The notes beneath the pieces were generated by a model. It made no database searches. It was not told where the DNA came from and saw only the letters and a program-made list of their open reading frames with translations. From Ornithinibacillus gellani (GTDB lineage: Bacteria > Bacillota > Bacilli > Bacillales > Amphibacillaceae): 57,641 nucleotides of DNA. Positions 27,978 to 37,161 of this stretch are shown here, piece by piece; position 1 is the stretch's first letter, and each line of letters opens with the position of its first letter. The position numbers and the translations under genes were made by a program. Where the stretch lies: contig NZ_QTSZ01000019.1 of the NCBI RefSeq assembly GCF_003730295.1, positions 1 through 57,641 on the forward strand, in the 5' to 3' direction.

Positions 27978-28752
27978 AGAAATCAAACGTTCGAAGCAGT
28001 CTGGTGCACCAAAATGGATGGTAACTTATTCGGATATGGTTACTTTGATTCTTGTGTTCTTTATTTTACTATTTTCTATGTCCCAAATTGATCTGGTGAA
28101 ATTTCAGGCCATTACGGATTCATTTCGTAATCGGATGATATTTGATTTTTATCCTTCTAGTGTGCCGATGGAAAATCCTTCCGAAAGTACCTATCATCCG
28201 GAAAATGGTCATCTGGCAAATGAATTTGAATTACCGCCATTGGATGAAGGGAAGAAGCATTTGGATGGTGACACAGACGATTCTTTGACCGGATTAATGC
28301 AAGATGTGGACGCTTACCTGGATGAACATGATTTGAATCAAGTTATATCAGCAAGCCGAACAGAGCGAGGGGTTGTTCTTGTTCTTGAAGAAAGTATTTT
28401 ATTTGATTCAGGAGAGGCTGTTATCTTAGATTCAGGAAAACCATTTTTAAATAAAATTGGTGCATTATTAATGGAAATTCCAAACCATGTAAAGGTAGAA
28501 GGGCATACAGATAGTAAGCCAATGCAAAGCTATCGTTATCCTTCTAATTGGGAATTGTCAGGAGCACGAGCAGGAAGTGTCGTACGCTATTTGATCCAAG
28601 AATATCAATTTGACATGAAGCGATTTTCTATCGTTGGTTATGGAGAGACTAAGCCGGTAATGCCAAATACAAATTCTGAAAATATGAAGAAGAATCGTCG
28701 TGTAGAAATTGTTATATTAGATAGTAGATCAGCCAATGAAGCAGATCAGTAG
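27967..28752 (+). CDS. motS: flagellar motor stator protein MotS (sodium type)
   Basis: A 261-residue MotB-family protein. One membrane segment (residues 19-40) holds the ion-binding aspartate in TYSDMVTLILVFFILL (Asp23). The C-terminal OmpA-like peptidoglycan-binding domain contains GHTDSKPM, NWELSGARAGSVVRYL and NRRVEIVIL. The ATG at 27967 overlaps the end of motP, with GGAGGAAAGTGTCC upstream. Sodium coupling is inferred from the MotPS family assignment and from pairing with MotP next to ccpA, not from a single diagnostic residue. Confidence 0.93.
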   Translation: MKRREIKRSKQSGAPKWMVTYSDMVTLILVFFILLFSMSQIDLVKFQAITDSFRNRMIFDFYPSSVPMENPSESTYHPENGHLANEFELPPLDEGKKHLDGDTDDSLTGLMQDVDAYLDEHDLNQVISASRTERGVVLVLEESILFDSGEAVILDSGKPFLNKIGALLMEIPNHVKVEGHTDSKPMQSYRYPSNWELSGARAGSVVRYLIQEYQFDMKRFSIVGYGETKPVMPNTNSENMKKNRRVEIVILDSRSANEADQ

Positions 28753-28776
28753 GTCATTGTTTTTCTAACACAACGT

Positions 28777-28813
28777 AAAAACCACGAGTGCTACAGCCAC
28801 TCGTGGTTTTTGT
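28777..28813. terminator. bidirectional terminator between motS and the racemase gene
   Basis: AAAAACCACGAGTG pairs with CACTCGTGGTTTTT around a 7-base loop. It lies between convergent genes and serves both. Confidence 0.9.
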
Positions 28814-28834
28814 ATTTGATTGTACCGCAGCATA

Positions 28835-29548
28835 TCATGATCGTGTTATATATGTTTTATCTGCAAGTCTAATAGATTCCTTCACAAGTACATCCATTGG
28901 ATCAATGCAATATTTCTGTATATGATCAGGTAAGGGAACACAGGAAAGCTCTGTACAGCCTAAAATAATACATGTGCAAGCTTCCTGCTCCAGTAATTCT
29001 GTAATAATATCGGTAAGTATATTGGCGTCAAAGCTTGGATCCGCTTTAATTTGATAAATGGTATCCATTACTTTTTGTTGCAGTGTTTCATTTGGATGAA
29101 AGGGTTCAAGCTCGTATTTCTGGCAGGCTTGATCATAAATTCCCGTATTAATCGTTCCATTGGTTGCAAGTATACCAACCTTACTATGTGCACCATATGC
29201 AGCATGGATTGCTTCTGCAGTCTTTTCTACCATGTGGATAATCGGAATGTTCGTCATACTTTGCATGGATTCATAGAAATAATGCGACGTGTTACAAGGT
29301 ATAGCAATATGTGTGACACCAGCATACTCCAGTAGTTTAAAGTCATTTCTCACTGCTTGCAAAAAAGTATCTGCTTCATGATTTAAAATTGCATAGGTAC
29401 GGTCAGGAAGTGTGGCATGGTTTAGTATGATTGTATCGATATGGTCCTGGTCCTGTTTAGCTTCCGTATGGTCAATGAGTTTTTGATAAAACATTGAGGT
29501 TGCTAATGGACCCATTCCACCGATAACTCCTAGTTTATAATCTGTCAT
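28835..29548 (-). CDS. aspartate/glutamate racemase family protein
   Basis: A 237-residue cofactor-independent racemase. The two catalytic cysteines expected for the family are present: Cys85 in IPCNTSHYF and Cys198 in ILGCTELSC. The N-terminal YKLGVIGGMGPLATSMFY fits the aspartate racemase/RacX side of the family. It is the last gene of a three-gene minus-strand operon (ATP-grasp ligase, MurE-like ligase, racemase; gaps 10 and 39 bases). I infer that it supplies D-aspartate (or another D-amino acid) to the ATP-grasp ligase. Confidence 0.88.
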   Translation of the reverse strand: MTDYKLGVIGGMGPLATSMFYQKLIDHTEAKQDQDHIDTIILNHATLPDRTYAILNHEADTFLQAVRNDFKLLEYAGVTHIAIPCNTSHYFYESMQSMTNIPIIHMVEKTAEAIHAAYGAHSKVGILATNGTINTGIYDQACQKYELEPFHPNETLQQKVMDTIYQIKADPSFDANILTDIITELLEQEACTCIILGCTELSCVPLPDHIQKYCIDPMDVLVKESIRLADKTYITRS

Positions 29549-29587
29549 TTGTGCACCTCCAGCAGCTAAGAACCATATTGGGTTCTC

Positions 29588-31087
29588 TTAATTCGTAGAT
29601 GATAAAGCGAATTTCTTTTCGGCTGCTTTTTTTACGATTTCTTTTTCATTAAATGGTATGGCTACGTCGCCGATGACTTGAGCTGTTTCATGTCCTTTTC
29701 CTGCGATAACGATTGTATCATGCTCATCACTCATTTCGACTGCGTGTTGAATAGCTAATTCACGATCCATGACAATTTCAAAGGCGCCGTTATTGGCTAG
29801 AAGCGCTTGTTCTACTTCTTTCATGATGATTTGTGGGTCATGGTGCTTTGGATTGTCCAAGGTGGCAATGGAATAATCTGCATATTCAGCAGCCACACGG
29901 CCCATATCATTTCTCTTATCACGACCGTTTTCACTTAAATCTGCGTAAACACCAAATACGAGTATGAGCCTTCCTTTTGTGTAGGGACGGACAGCTGTTA
30001 ATGTTTTTGCTAAAGCGTCCTCTGTATGGGCGAAATCAATAATAGCTTTAAAGTCATTTTTTTCATAGGCGACTTCCATTCTTCCACGAATTCCTGCTAC
30101 TGCCTGAATCCCTCTTTGTATTTGTTCAAGTGAAATGCCATTGCTATATGCGCAAGCAATTGCAGCAAGACTATTGTATACATAAATGTCACCTGGAAGA
30201 TGTACTGTTATCTCAGCTTGTCCAGTTGGTGTATTTACGGTATAGACTGTTTTATTAAATGAATAAGAAATGTTGGTTGGATATATATCAGCTTGTTCAT
30301 AAATCCCATAGCTGACTCGTTTTGCTTTATATTCTGCTGCCATCTCATATAGTCGCTTACCATATGGGTCATCGATATTAATCACATTAAACTGGTCTGT
30401 CATTTGAAAAAGCTTCGCCTTCGCTGAGAAGTAGTTTTCCATTGTTTTATGCAATTCTAAATGATCTGGTGTTAAATTCGTAAATATTCCTGTGTGAAAT
30501 TGAGTACCATCTGCACGTTTTAATTCAAGTGCATGTGATGACACTTCCATCATACAATGGGTAACACCATGCTCGAGCATTTGATTGAATAAGCGCTGCA
30601 AGTCAAGCGATTCCGGTGTCGTATTTTTGTTCTCTATTCGTTGATCTTGAATGAAAGTGCCCATTGTACCAATAACACCCATATCCACCTGGGCTTCCTC
30701 ATAAATGGCCTTGATAAAATGTGAGGTGGATGTTTTTCCATTCGTACCAGTGATGCCGATGACGTGTAACGTATCTGTTGGATGGCCATAAAATGCTACA
30801 GCTACTTCTGCTAATGCTTGTCGCGTATCCTGCACTTTTAATATGGTAATGTTAGAATGAGACACCTTGACATCTTTTTCCACGATAATGGCTGTGGCAC
30901 CCTGTTTAATGGCTTCTTCGATATAGCGGTGGCCATCTGTTGTCATGCCAATGATGGCAATGAATAAGCCGTTTTCCTTTAATTCCTTGGAGTTAAAAGC
31001 AACCGACTCAATCGGAATATTCAGGTCACCTTGAATGGTCTCAAACTTCATATGTTGCACAATCTCATGAAGTAGCATCACGTTCAT
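29588..31087 (-). CDS. MurE-family Mur ligase (UDP-MurNAc-tripeptide synthetase paralogue)
   Basis: A 499-residue Mur ligase of the MurE group. Visible motifs are ITGTNGKTSTSHFI near residue 110, NTTPESLDLQ, MEVSSHALEL, FTNLTPDHLELH and DFAHTEDALAK. The substrate-recognition loop reads DNPK (Asp411-Lys414), where meso-diaminopimelate enzymes have DNPR and the S. aureus lysine enzyme has DNPA. The usual FGCGGDRD block is replaced by FGVYADLSENGRDKR. These changes suggest an acceptor other than meso-DAP, such as L-Lys or L-Orn, or a second function. A dcw-cluster murE would be expected elsewhere in the genome, so this may be a dedicated paralogue. It starts ten bases after the ATP-grasp gene. 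Confidence 0.85.
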   Translation of the reverse strand: MNVMLLHEIVQHMKFETIQGDLNIPIESVAFNSKELKENGLFIAIIGMTTDGHRYIEEAIKQGATAIIVEKDVKVSHSNITILKVQDTRQALAEVAVAFYGHPTDTLHVIGITGTNGKTSTSHFIKAIYEEAQVDMGVIGTMGTFIQDQRIENKNTTPESLDLQRLFNQMLEHGVTHCMMEVSSHALELKRADGTQFHTGIFTNLTPDHLELHKTMENYFSAKAKLFQMTDQFNVINIDDPYGKRLYEMAAEYKAKRVSYGIYEQADIYPTNISYSFNKTVYTVNTPTGQAEITVHLPGDIYVYNSLAAIACAYSNGISLEQIQRGIQAVAGIRGRMEVAYEKNDFKAIIDFAHTEDALAKTLTAVRPYTKGRLILVFGVYADLSENGRDKRNDMGRVAAEYADYSIATLDNPKHHDPQIIMKEVEQALLANNGAFEIVMDRELAIQHAVEMSDEHDTIVIAGKGHETAQVIGDVAIPFNEKEIVKKAAEKKFALSSTN

Positions 31088-31096
31088 CTCCTATGC

Positions 31097-32281
31097 TTAT
31101 TTTCTAATGAGTCTTTTTAATATTTTTTTCATATAAATGCTCATAAAAGAGAATCCAGGCTTCGGATCCTTCCAATCCCATATCGCATATGCCTTCGGGC
31201 GGAAGAAAGTGGGAATTATTCTTGAAAGCTTCAATTGCTTTGTTTGAATATAGCCTTTAATGGCAAGTAAGTCTTCATAAGCATACCAAAATGCTGTGTT
31301 GGTATTTTTAGTGATGGCTTTTGGTGCCAGTGGTTTGCCAATCATCTCCATATACGTAATGTATGGAACATTCATGCCAATTTTATATAGCATGTGATTA
31401 AAATTCGTTATTCTCGCATTGATTTCAATTAAATAAAATTTACCAGTTTCTGCATCTTTTTTAAACTCAATTTCCGCAAAACCTTTCCATTTGATTCCTT
31501 CCAAAAACTTGGCGCCAATGTCATATAGTTCCGGGAAATGTCTTTGAACCGTGTAAACAGAAGCACCAAAATTAATCGGATATTGACGAAGCTTTTGACA
31601 GGTTGTCCAATGCGTAACTTTAGAATCCTGATTCAAATAGGCATCAAACGTATGCATATGATCATCAAATCCAGGGATAATTCTTTGGACGATTACCTCA
31701 AGTCCAGCCTCATGTGCCAAGTCTACTTTCTCCTGTAATTCTTCCATGGAATGTACCTTAAAAAGTTTTCTTCTAAACTTCGCCACAAATGAAGGGGAGT
31801 CGACTGGTTTTACGAGACACGGAAATTTAATTATTGTGTTTACTTTTTCCTCGAAATCTTCCTCATGTACCCGAACTGTTTCCGGAACATGCACACCGTG
31901 TTGTTCGGCTAGTGCATGAAGTTTTTCCTTATTCATTGCGGTCGTATATAAGCCTTGTTCCGTTTGCGGGATATAATAGTACTGTTTAATTTCATCCATC
32001 CGTGTATCTATCGCTTCCAGATAGGAATCATGACAAGGAATTAATACGGGCTTGTCATCCTGCATTTTAGCATATTCAATTAAGGCATCAATAAAGCCAT
32101 CTGTATCCTTTTTATAATGTGGAACGAGTATACGTTCACGACAATATTTGGACGTTGCTCCATATCTTTCTTCTTCTGAGTAATCCATAGCCACTGTATG
32201 AATGCCATGAATTCCCAGGCATCGAATCGTGCTTAGCCCAATATAGTAATTATTTCCAAGAATTACTGCTTTGTTATCCAT
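31097..32281 (-). CDS. ATP-grasp carboxylate-amine ligase (candidate D-aspartate ligase)
   Basis: A 394-residue ATP-grasp enzyme. It opens with a Rossmann-like preATP-grasp fold (AVILGNNYYIGLSTIRCLG). The ATP-binding core has FPCLVKPVDSPSF near residue 150, VIVQRIIPGFDDHMHTFDAY, and the metal-binding FAEIEFKKD ... FYLIEINARITNFNHM block near residue 280. AAGGAGAAGATAAA precedes the ATG. Enterococcus faecium encodes a D-Asp ligase of this superfamily beside an aspartate racemase, and the same pairing here suggests a ligase that adds D-Asp to a peptidoglycan side chain. It could instead join another amino acid. It heads the three-gene operon. Confidence 0.78.
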   Translation of the reverse strand: MDNKAVILGNNYYIGLSTIRCLGIHGIHTVAMDYSEEERYGATSKYCRERILVPHYKKDTDGFIDALIEYAKMQDDKPVLIPCHDSYLEAIDTRMDEIKQYYYIPQTEQGLYTTAMNKEKLHALAEQHGVHVPETVRVHEEDFEEKVNTIIKFPCLVKPVDSPSFVAKFRRKLFKVHSMEELQEKVDLAHEAGLEVIVQRIIPGFDDHMHTFDAYLNQDSKVTHWTTCQKLRQYPINFGASVYTVQRHFPELYDIGAKFLEGIKWKGFAEIEFKKDAETGKFYLIEINARITNFNHMLYKIGMNVPYITYMEMIGKPLAPKAITKNTNTAFWYAYEDLLAIKGYIQTKQLKLSRIIPTFFRPKAYAIWDWKDPKPGFSFMSIYMKKILKRLIRK

Positions 32282-32492
32282 TTTATCTTCTCCTTGAAAA
32301 GCGTCCAGTATGTAAATATAAACCGTAAGCTACAATATTGAATCACCCTTTATTTTAACATAAATACAAGATTTTCGTCATTATGTGTTCGTTACAATCA
32401 CGTTAAAAATAGCAGTATCGTATTTGATGTAAGATCTAGTAGCGACAAATGTTATCCAATACACCTGTTTTGAACGATGTTAAAATAAACAA

Positions 32493-32529
32493 CAATATAA
32501 AAACAGAGACGCTATACACATCTCTGTTT
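32493..32529 (-). terminator. terminator of the acuABC operon
   Basis: AAACAGAGA and TCTCTGTTT pair around an 11-base loop. The A-run on its left reads as a T-run on the minus strand, so it stops transcription coming from acuC. It lies about 75 bases beyond the acuC stop. Nothing else is visible in the 320-base gap at 32282-32601 except a weak -35/-10 pair (TTGTAG, 17 bases, CATACT on the minus strand near 32300-32330) that may serve the ATP-grasp operon. Confidence 0.75.
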
Positions 32530-32601
32530 ATTCATTCGCTTCAACTATTTGACAAAAAGGTTTTCATGTCATTCATACTGGTGTTGGCGCTTTTTTACGA
32601 T

Positions 32602-33765
32602 TTAAAGCTGTTTATGTTGATTTGTTATTTTCAATGCTTGTTGTAATGTCTGTCTGTTCTTCTCTTGGATTTCCTGCTTTCTGGCAATGTTGGGGACAAT
32701 GGAGGGATTGTCCTGCCATTGATTAGGCAGAGGATGTGGTGATTGATTTTGCCATCGTTTTATCCATTCAGCTGGAATATCTCCTGCTAAAGGTTTTCCG
32801 TGCTTCATTACATTCCAAATCTGTGCCCATGCTCGTGGAACCACACGCCAAACATCATAACCACCACCACCAAGTGCAATCCATTTTCCATCACAATATT
32901 GATGGGCCATCTGATGTGCATATAAGGGAATAGCTTCATATATTTTCATCGTACCGCAAAGATGTGTTAATGGATCCCAAGTATGCGCATCTGCGCCATT
33001 CTGGGTTACGATAATATCTGGCTGAAAATATGCCATGATGTCACGAATAGCTGCATGATAAAGCTCCATAAAGGATTCATCCTCTGTAAAGGCATCAAGT
33101 GGGATATTGAAAGCAAAACCATGTCCCTCTTTAATTCCCCGTTCATTTATTTCACCAGTACCTGGGAATAAATAACGACCCGTTTCATGAAACGATATGG
33201 TGCATACATTTGGATCATCGTAAAATGCCCATTGCACGCCATCCCCATGATGAGCATCCGTATCAATATATAGCACCTTTAAATTATAATGCTTTCGAAT
33301 GTATTTAATCGCAACAGCGCAATCATTATAGATACAAAACCCAGATGCTTTGCGCTTAAAGCCATGATGTAAACCACCGCCAAGATGCAGTGCATGGTTG
33401 GCATGTCCAGATAAAACAGATTCTACTGCGCGAAGTGTACCGCCAACAAGCCATGCTGCAGCCTCATGCATATTTGGAAAAATAGGTGTATCCTCTGTAC
33501 CAAGACCAAATTCAAGTCCTTTTCCATCAGCCAACAATCCTTTGCTTGCCCGCTTTACCGCATCTATATAGGCAACATCATGAAAAAGAGCAAGTTCATC
33601 CTCTGTAGCCATTCGTGGGGAGATTATCTCTTCGTCCGATAAGCTACCTGTTGTTTGTAGTAAGTCTTTCGCTAATTTCACTCTTATTTGATTGAAAGGA
33701 TGATCTTGGTGGAATTGATACTTTAATACTTCTTCAGCATAAACGAAGCTGGAGGAACAATTCAT
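32602..33765 (-). CDS. acuC: acetoin utilization protein AcuC (histone deacetylase family)
   Basis: A 387-residue deacetylase of the arginase/deacetylase superfamily. The zinc and catalytic motifs are GGGLHHGFKRKASGFC, DTDAHHGDGVQWAFYDD (split) and QNGADAHTWDPLTHL. AcuC removes acetyl groups from acetyl-CoA synthetase (AcsA), restoring its activity. The ATG overlaps the acuB stop by four bases. It is the last gene of the acuABC operon. Confidence 0.92.
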   Translation of the reverse strand: MNCSSSFVYAEEVLKYQFHQDHPFNQIRVKLAKDLLQTTGSLSDEEIISPRMATEDELALFHDVAYIDAVKRASKGLLADGKGLEFGLGTEDTPIFPNMHEAAAWLVGGTLRAVESVLSGHANHALHLGGGLHHGFKRKASGFCIYNDCAVAIKYIRKHYNLKVLYIDTDAHHGDGVQWAFYDDPNVCTISFHETGRYLFPGTGEINERGIKEGHGFAFNIPLDAFTEDESFMELYHAAIRDIMAYFQPDIIVTQNGADAHTWDPLTHLCGTMKIYEAIPLYAHQMAHQYCDGKWIALGGGGYDVWRVVPRAWAQIWNVMKHGKPLAGDIPAEWIKRWQNQSPHPLPNQWQDNPSIVPNIARKQEIQEKNRQTLQQALKITNQHKQL

Positions 33766-34412
33766 AACTTCGGCTCCAATATGTTATGCGGCCACATTAA
33801 TTCATATCCTGCATTTCTTAAATCATCAATAATGGGTCCTGGATTGATGGTCTGAACTCTAAATACAAGTATTTTATAGGTTGGATCATTGCGATACGGA
33901 TAAACAAGCAACGAAACAATATTTACTTTTCTTATACCGAAAATCGTAGCTACTTCCGGTAGAATACCTGGTTGATCAGGTACTTTTACTTCAATATGGG
34001 AGCTTTGGACATGCGTCCCTGTTAAATGTATTAAAGTGTATAGCATGTCTTTTTCTGTGATGATACCAACCAATTTATTATTTTGAATGACTGGAAGAGC
34101 TGCAAATTCTTCGTCATAAAATATTTTGGCGATTTCTTCAACAAAATCCAGTGGATGAACTGTAATAACTGGTGAACTCATAATATGTTGAATTTCTCGA
34201 TGGAGCTCCATATTATCCGCATTTTTTTCAAAGATAGAAGGGCTGGCATCTCGGACATCTCGATCTGAGACGATTCCAATTACCTGGTGCTCTTCATCAA
34301 CAATGGGTATATGGCGGATGCGATGCTCCTGAAGAAGCTGAAGTGCTTCAGCAATAGTAGCGGTAGGAGGCAAAGTAATGACATCCGTTTTCATAATTTC
34401 TTCTACTAGCAT
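33762..34412 (-). CDS. acuB: acetoin utilization protein AcuB (CBS-ACT)
   Basis: A 216-residue protein with two CBS domains (residues 1-60 and 70-130, with IVDEEHQVIGIVSDRDVRD and LVGIITEKDMLYTLI, quoted in part) and a C-terminal ACT domain (residues 145-215). CBS pairs bind adenine nucleotides and ACT domains bind amino acids; the effector of AcuB is not known. It overlaps acuA by one base (TAATG) and acuC by four, so the three are translationally coupled. Confidence 0.9.
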   Translation of the reverse strand: MLVEEIMKTDVITLPPTATIAEALQLLQEHRIRHIPIVDEEHQVIGIVSDRDVRDASPSIFEKNADNMELHREIQHIMSSPVITVHPLDFVEEIAKIFYDEEFAALPVIQNNKLVGIITEKDMLYTLIHLTGTHVQSSHIEVKVPDQPGILPEVATIFGIRKVNIVSLLVYPYRNDPTYKILVFRVQTINPGPIIDDLRNAGYELMWPHNILEPKL

Positions 34413-35065
34413 TATAAATCCCCCCTCGTTTTTTGAAAGCGATACTTTTTTAAAAAGCGAAGTTGATCAAACTGCTTTACGGTTTCTTCTTTTACATTCG
34501 ATCCTATTCGCACCATCAGGCAATTAGCTGGATGTGAAATTATTTCTGGATCATCTGTCGGAGCTGGTTTTAATCCACCTGCAGCCATCATTTTTTCCAT
34601 TACTTTTCGGTATTCCCATACACTTAATTTTGTTCGTTTCAAATCCCAATGCCAATAATACTCGGTCGATATAACGATATAATTCTCCATAAATGGATCC
34701 CGCATCGAGATTTCCAGCAAACCAGAAGCTATACCGTATCCGCGATAGGCGGGGGCAACTTCAATCGCTCCGAGTACAATTAATTCTTCTATGTTTTGTT
34801 CTGCCCATCTTTCCATCGGATCAGGATATAAATAGGTGACATAGCCAATAATCGTTTGATTATGGTGGGCAATAATGATGCGCCCCTCTGGAAAATCAGC
34901 AATTTTAATTAATGCCTCATGCTGCTGGGTAGGTGGACGAAATGCGGTTAAGTGTTCATGGAATTGATAGGCTTGCAGTTCAGAAGAGGAAATCGGTCCT
35001 TCAATCATAATTCCTCCTTGATCGGTATTGCGGATTGTGGCGTGATGGGTTTTACTATGATTCAC
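34412..35065 (-). CDS. acuA: protein acetyltransferase AcuA
   Basis: A 217-residue GNAT-fold acetyltransferase that modifies and inactivates acetyl-CoA synthetase at a lysine. The acetyl-CoA loop region reads AIEVAPAYRGYGIASGLLE near residue 105. The start is GTG at 35065, six bases behind AAGGGGGG. A TATAAT-like -10 on the minus strand (35116-35121) without a clear -35 may be its promoter. In B. subtilis acsA is divergent from acuA; here acuA instead faces an integrated element, and no acsA is present in the window. Confidence 0.9.
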   Translation of the reverse strand: MNHSKTHHATIRNTDQGGIMIEGPISSSELQAYQFHEHLTAFRPPTQQHEALIKIADFPEGRIIIAHHNQTIIGYVTYLYPDPMERWAEQNIEELIVLGAIEVAPAYRGYGIASGLLEISMRDPFMENYIVISTEYYWHWDLKRTKLSVWEYRKVMEKMMAAGGLKPAPTDDPEIISHPANCLMVRIGSNVKEETVKQFDQLRFLKKYRFQKTRGDL

Positions 35066-35232
35066 AAAATCCCCCCTTACATTCCATATTAGTAGACGTG
35101 TGATAGTAAATCCATTATACCTTAAAACTGTTTAAACTTTTAGCCAATTTCGAGAATATATGGGAAAGAAAAAAGAAGAGGGGAGAAAGGTGCGCTGAAT
35201 TAAGAAAGCATGGATACAAAGTTGGCGGAATA

Positions 35233-37068
35233 TTAAATGACGTCAACTTTTGTATGTTTATCTTTGCCTTTCGTTTGATGGATTGCTCGATTAAAATCAA
35301 ACGCACCAATAAAATTATACACAATGGTAATTTCCTGTGTCTTGGTTTGATGATCTTTCGATGACACTAAAATTTTGTCGATAAATTCTCTTAAAATTGC
35401 TGTATCCAACTTCTCCAGTTTCGTATACTTTCTAGCAATTTTCACAAATTTACGGACATTTGTTTTCTTTTTCTCGTGTTCTTTTAACTCTTTTTGTAAT
35501 GTATGACATGACGCTTTTAATGTTTCTTGTTCTTTCTCGTATTCACCGGATAAGTGAATAAATCTCTGATCACTGAGTTTTCCAGAAATGTGATCCTCGT
35601 ATAAGCGTTTGAAAATAACATCTAATTCAACGATACGTTTTTCCATTTGTAAGAGTGTATCCTCCATTTTGGACAACTCTTTTTCTTTCTCCGACATACG
35701 AATGTCAGATACTTCTTGAATAAAGTCATTTTCATACGCAGACACATAGTGAAGGGCTTCTCTTAGGTTGTTTAATACAAGTTCCTCTAACACAACGGTA
35801 CGGATACTATGCGTTTTCCCACATAAAGAGCGATCTTTTCGATACGTAGAACAGATCGAATATTCCTGTTCTTTCTTAAAACCACTTGCTCTACAAAGAT
35901 ACATTTTCCCACCACAGTCTGCACAAAATAATAATCCAGAGAACAACCCCATGTCACCATAACGATTCGGTCGACGTCGTGAACGGCGAATATTTTGGAC
36001 GATCAAAAAAACGGATTCCTCTATAATGGCTGGATGGGTATTCTCGAATATTTTCCATTCGCTTGGATCAGTGTATATAAAGCGCTTCGTTTTATAAGAA
36101 GTTTTTCTCGTTTTAAAGTTAACCGTATGTCCTAGATATTCTACTCTCTCCAACATAGTAGATACTGTCTCTGTGCTCCATTGATATGGATTGGCAGGTG
36201 GAGTAGCAGGATACTTGATCCCTTTAGAACGAAAATAGGCGGAGGGACAAAGTATGTTCCGTTCTCTTAGCCATCTAGCAATTTGAGTAGGGCCAAGTCC
36301 GTCCATACAAAGAGAAAACATTTTTTGGACAACAGCTGCTGCATCTTCATCTACAATCCAATTCTTTTTATTGGTTGGATCTTTCAGATAACCATATGGT
36401 GCATTCGTGCTTAGTTTCTCACCTGAACGCCCTTTCGATTGCCATGTCGCACGAATTTTCTTGCTCGTATCTCTAGCATGCATTTCATTAAAGATATTGC
36501 GAATGGCAGTAAATTCATTGTCCCCTTTCGTACTGTCTACTCCATCGTTAATCGCAATAAAGTGAACATCAAAGTTAGGAAAAAGAATGTCGGTAAACAT
36601 GCCTACTTGTAAATAATCACGTCCAAAGCGGGACATATCTTTGACAATGACACGATTTATTTTTCCTGCCTTTATATGTGCTAACATTTCTTGAAAGGCT
36701 GGACGATCAAAGGTTGTGCCACTGTATCCATCATCTACATAATGATACGTAAGCGTGTAATTTTGTTCCCGACAGTAATGATCTAAGATTTTCTTTTGAT
36801 TGGAAATACTATTGCTTTCACCGTTCAGTGTATCCTCTTGAGAAAGACGAACATAAAGAGCTGTGATTCCTTCTTTATCTGTGTTCTTAGATGTATGTTT
36901 AACTTGAAACTCCATCACATTTTTTTGAACAGCGTGAAACACGTCATCACCGAGAGACTTAGAAGTATTTATCTTCTGAAAAGATAGCGCAGCATCTTTT
37001 GGTTGCGTTTGATTGTCAAGGTACAGGGAATCATACGTTTCTTTTTTATCACTTGCTCGTTTACTCAT
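35233..37068 (-). CDS. large serine recombinase (TnpX/TndX type)
   Basis: A 611-residue site-specific recombinase. After a 65-residue N-terminal extension, the resolvase catalytic domain begins at TALYVRLSQED (nucleophile Ser76) and includes VDDGYSGTTFDRPAF and VKDMSRFGRDYLQVG. A recombinase domain (GYLKDPTNKKNW ... ILCPSAYF) follows, then a zinc ribbon (CADCGGKMYLC ... CSTYRKDRSLCGK), a long coiled coil at 440-530, and a C-terminal segment ending EITIVYNFIGAF that is typical of DUF4368-type recombinases of conjugative and mobilizable elements. It excises and integrates circular DNA without a host factor. GGAGGCAGAT precedes the ATG. The gene looks intact. Confidence 0.93.
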   Translation of the reverse strand: MSKRASDKKETYDSLYLDNQTQPKDAALSFQKINTSKSLGDDVFHAVQKNVMEFQVKHTSKNTDKEGITALYVRLSQEDTLNGESNSISNQKKILDHYCREQNYTLTYHYVDDGYSGTTFDRPAFQEMLAHIKAGKINRVIVKDMSRFGRDYLQVGMFTDILFPNFDVHFIAINDGVDSTKGDNEFTAIRNIFNEMHARDTSKKIRATWQSKGRSGEKLSTNAPYGYLKDPTNKKNWIVDEDAAAVVQKMFSLCMDGLGPTQIARWLRERNILCPSAYFRSKGIKYPATPPANPYQWSTETVSTMLERVEYLGHTVNFKTRKTSYKTKRFIYTDPSEWKIFENTHPAIIEESVFLIVQNIRRSRRRPNRYGDMGLFSGLLFCADCGGKMYLCRASGFKKEQEYSICSTYRKDRSLCGKTHSIRTVVLEELVLNNLREALHYVSAYENDFIQEVSDIRMSEKEKELSKMEDTLLQMEKRIVELDVIFKRLYEDHISGKLSDQRFIHLSGEYEKEQETLKASCHTLQKELKEHEKKKTNVRKFVKIARKYTKLEKLDTAILREFIDKILVSSKDHQTKTQEITIVYNFIGAFDFNRAIHQTKGKDKHTKVDVI

Positions 37069-37115
37069 ATCTGCCTCCTATTCCGGCAGTCAAACAAGCG
37101 GAATTGTACCTATCT

Positions 37116-37124
37116 ATTATACCA
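37116..37124 (-). promoter_or_regulatory. extended -10 promoter of the recombinase gene
   Basis: Read on the minus strand the sequence is TGGTATAAT, an extended -10 (TGnTATAAT). No good -35 is visible 17 bases upstream, as often seen with extended -10 promoters. It lies about 48 bases before the recombinase start. Confidence 0.55.
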
Positions 37125-37161
37125 TAGACATGGCTTGTAGACTGCCTTCTCATAAGAAACG

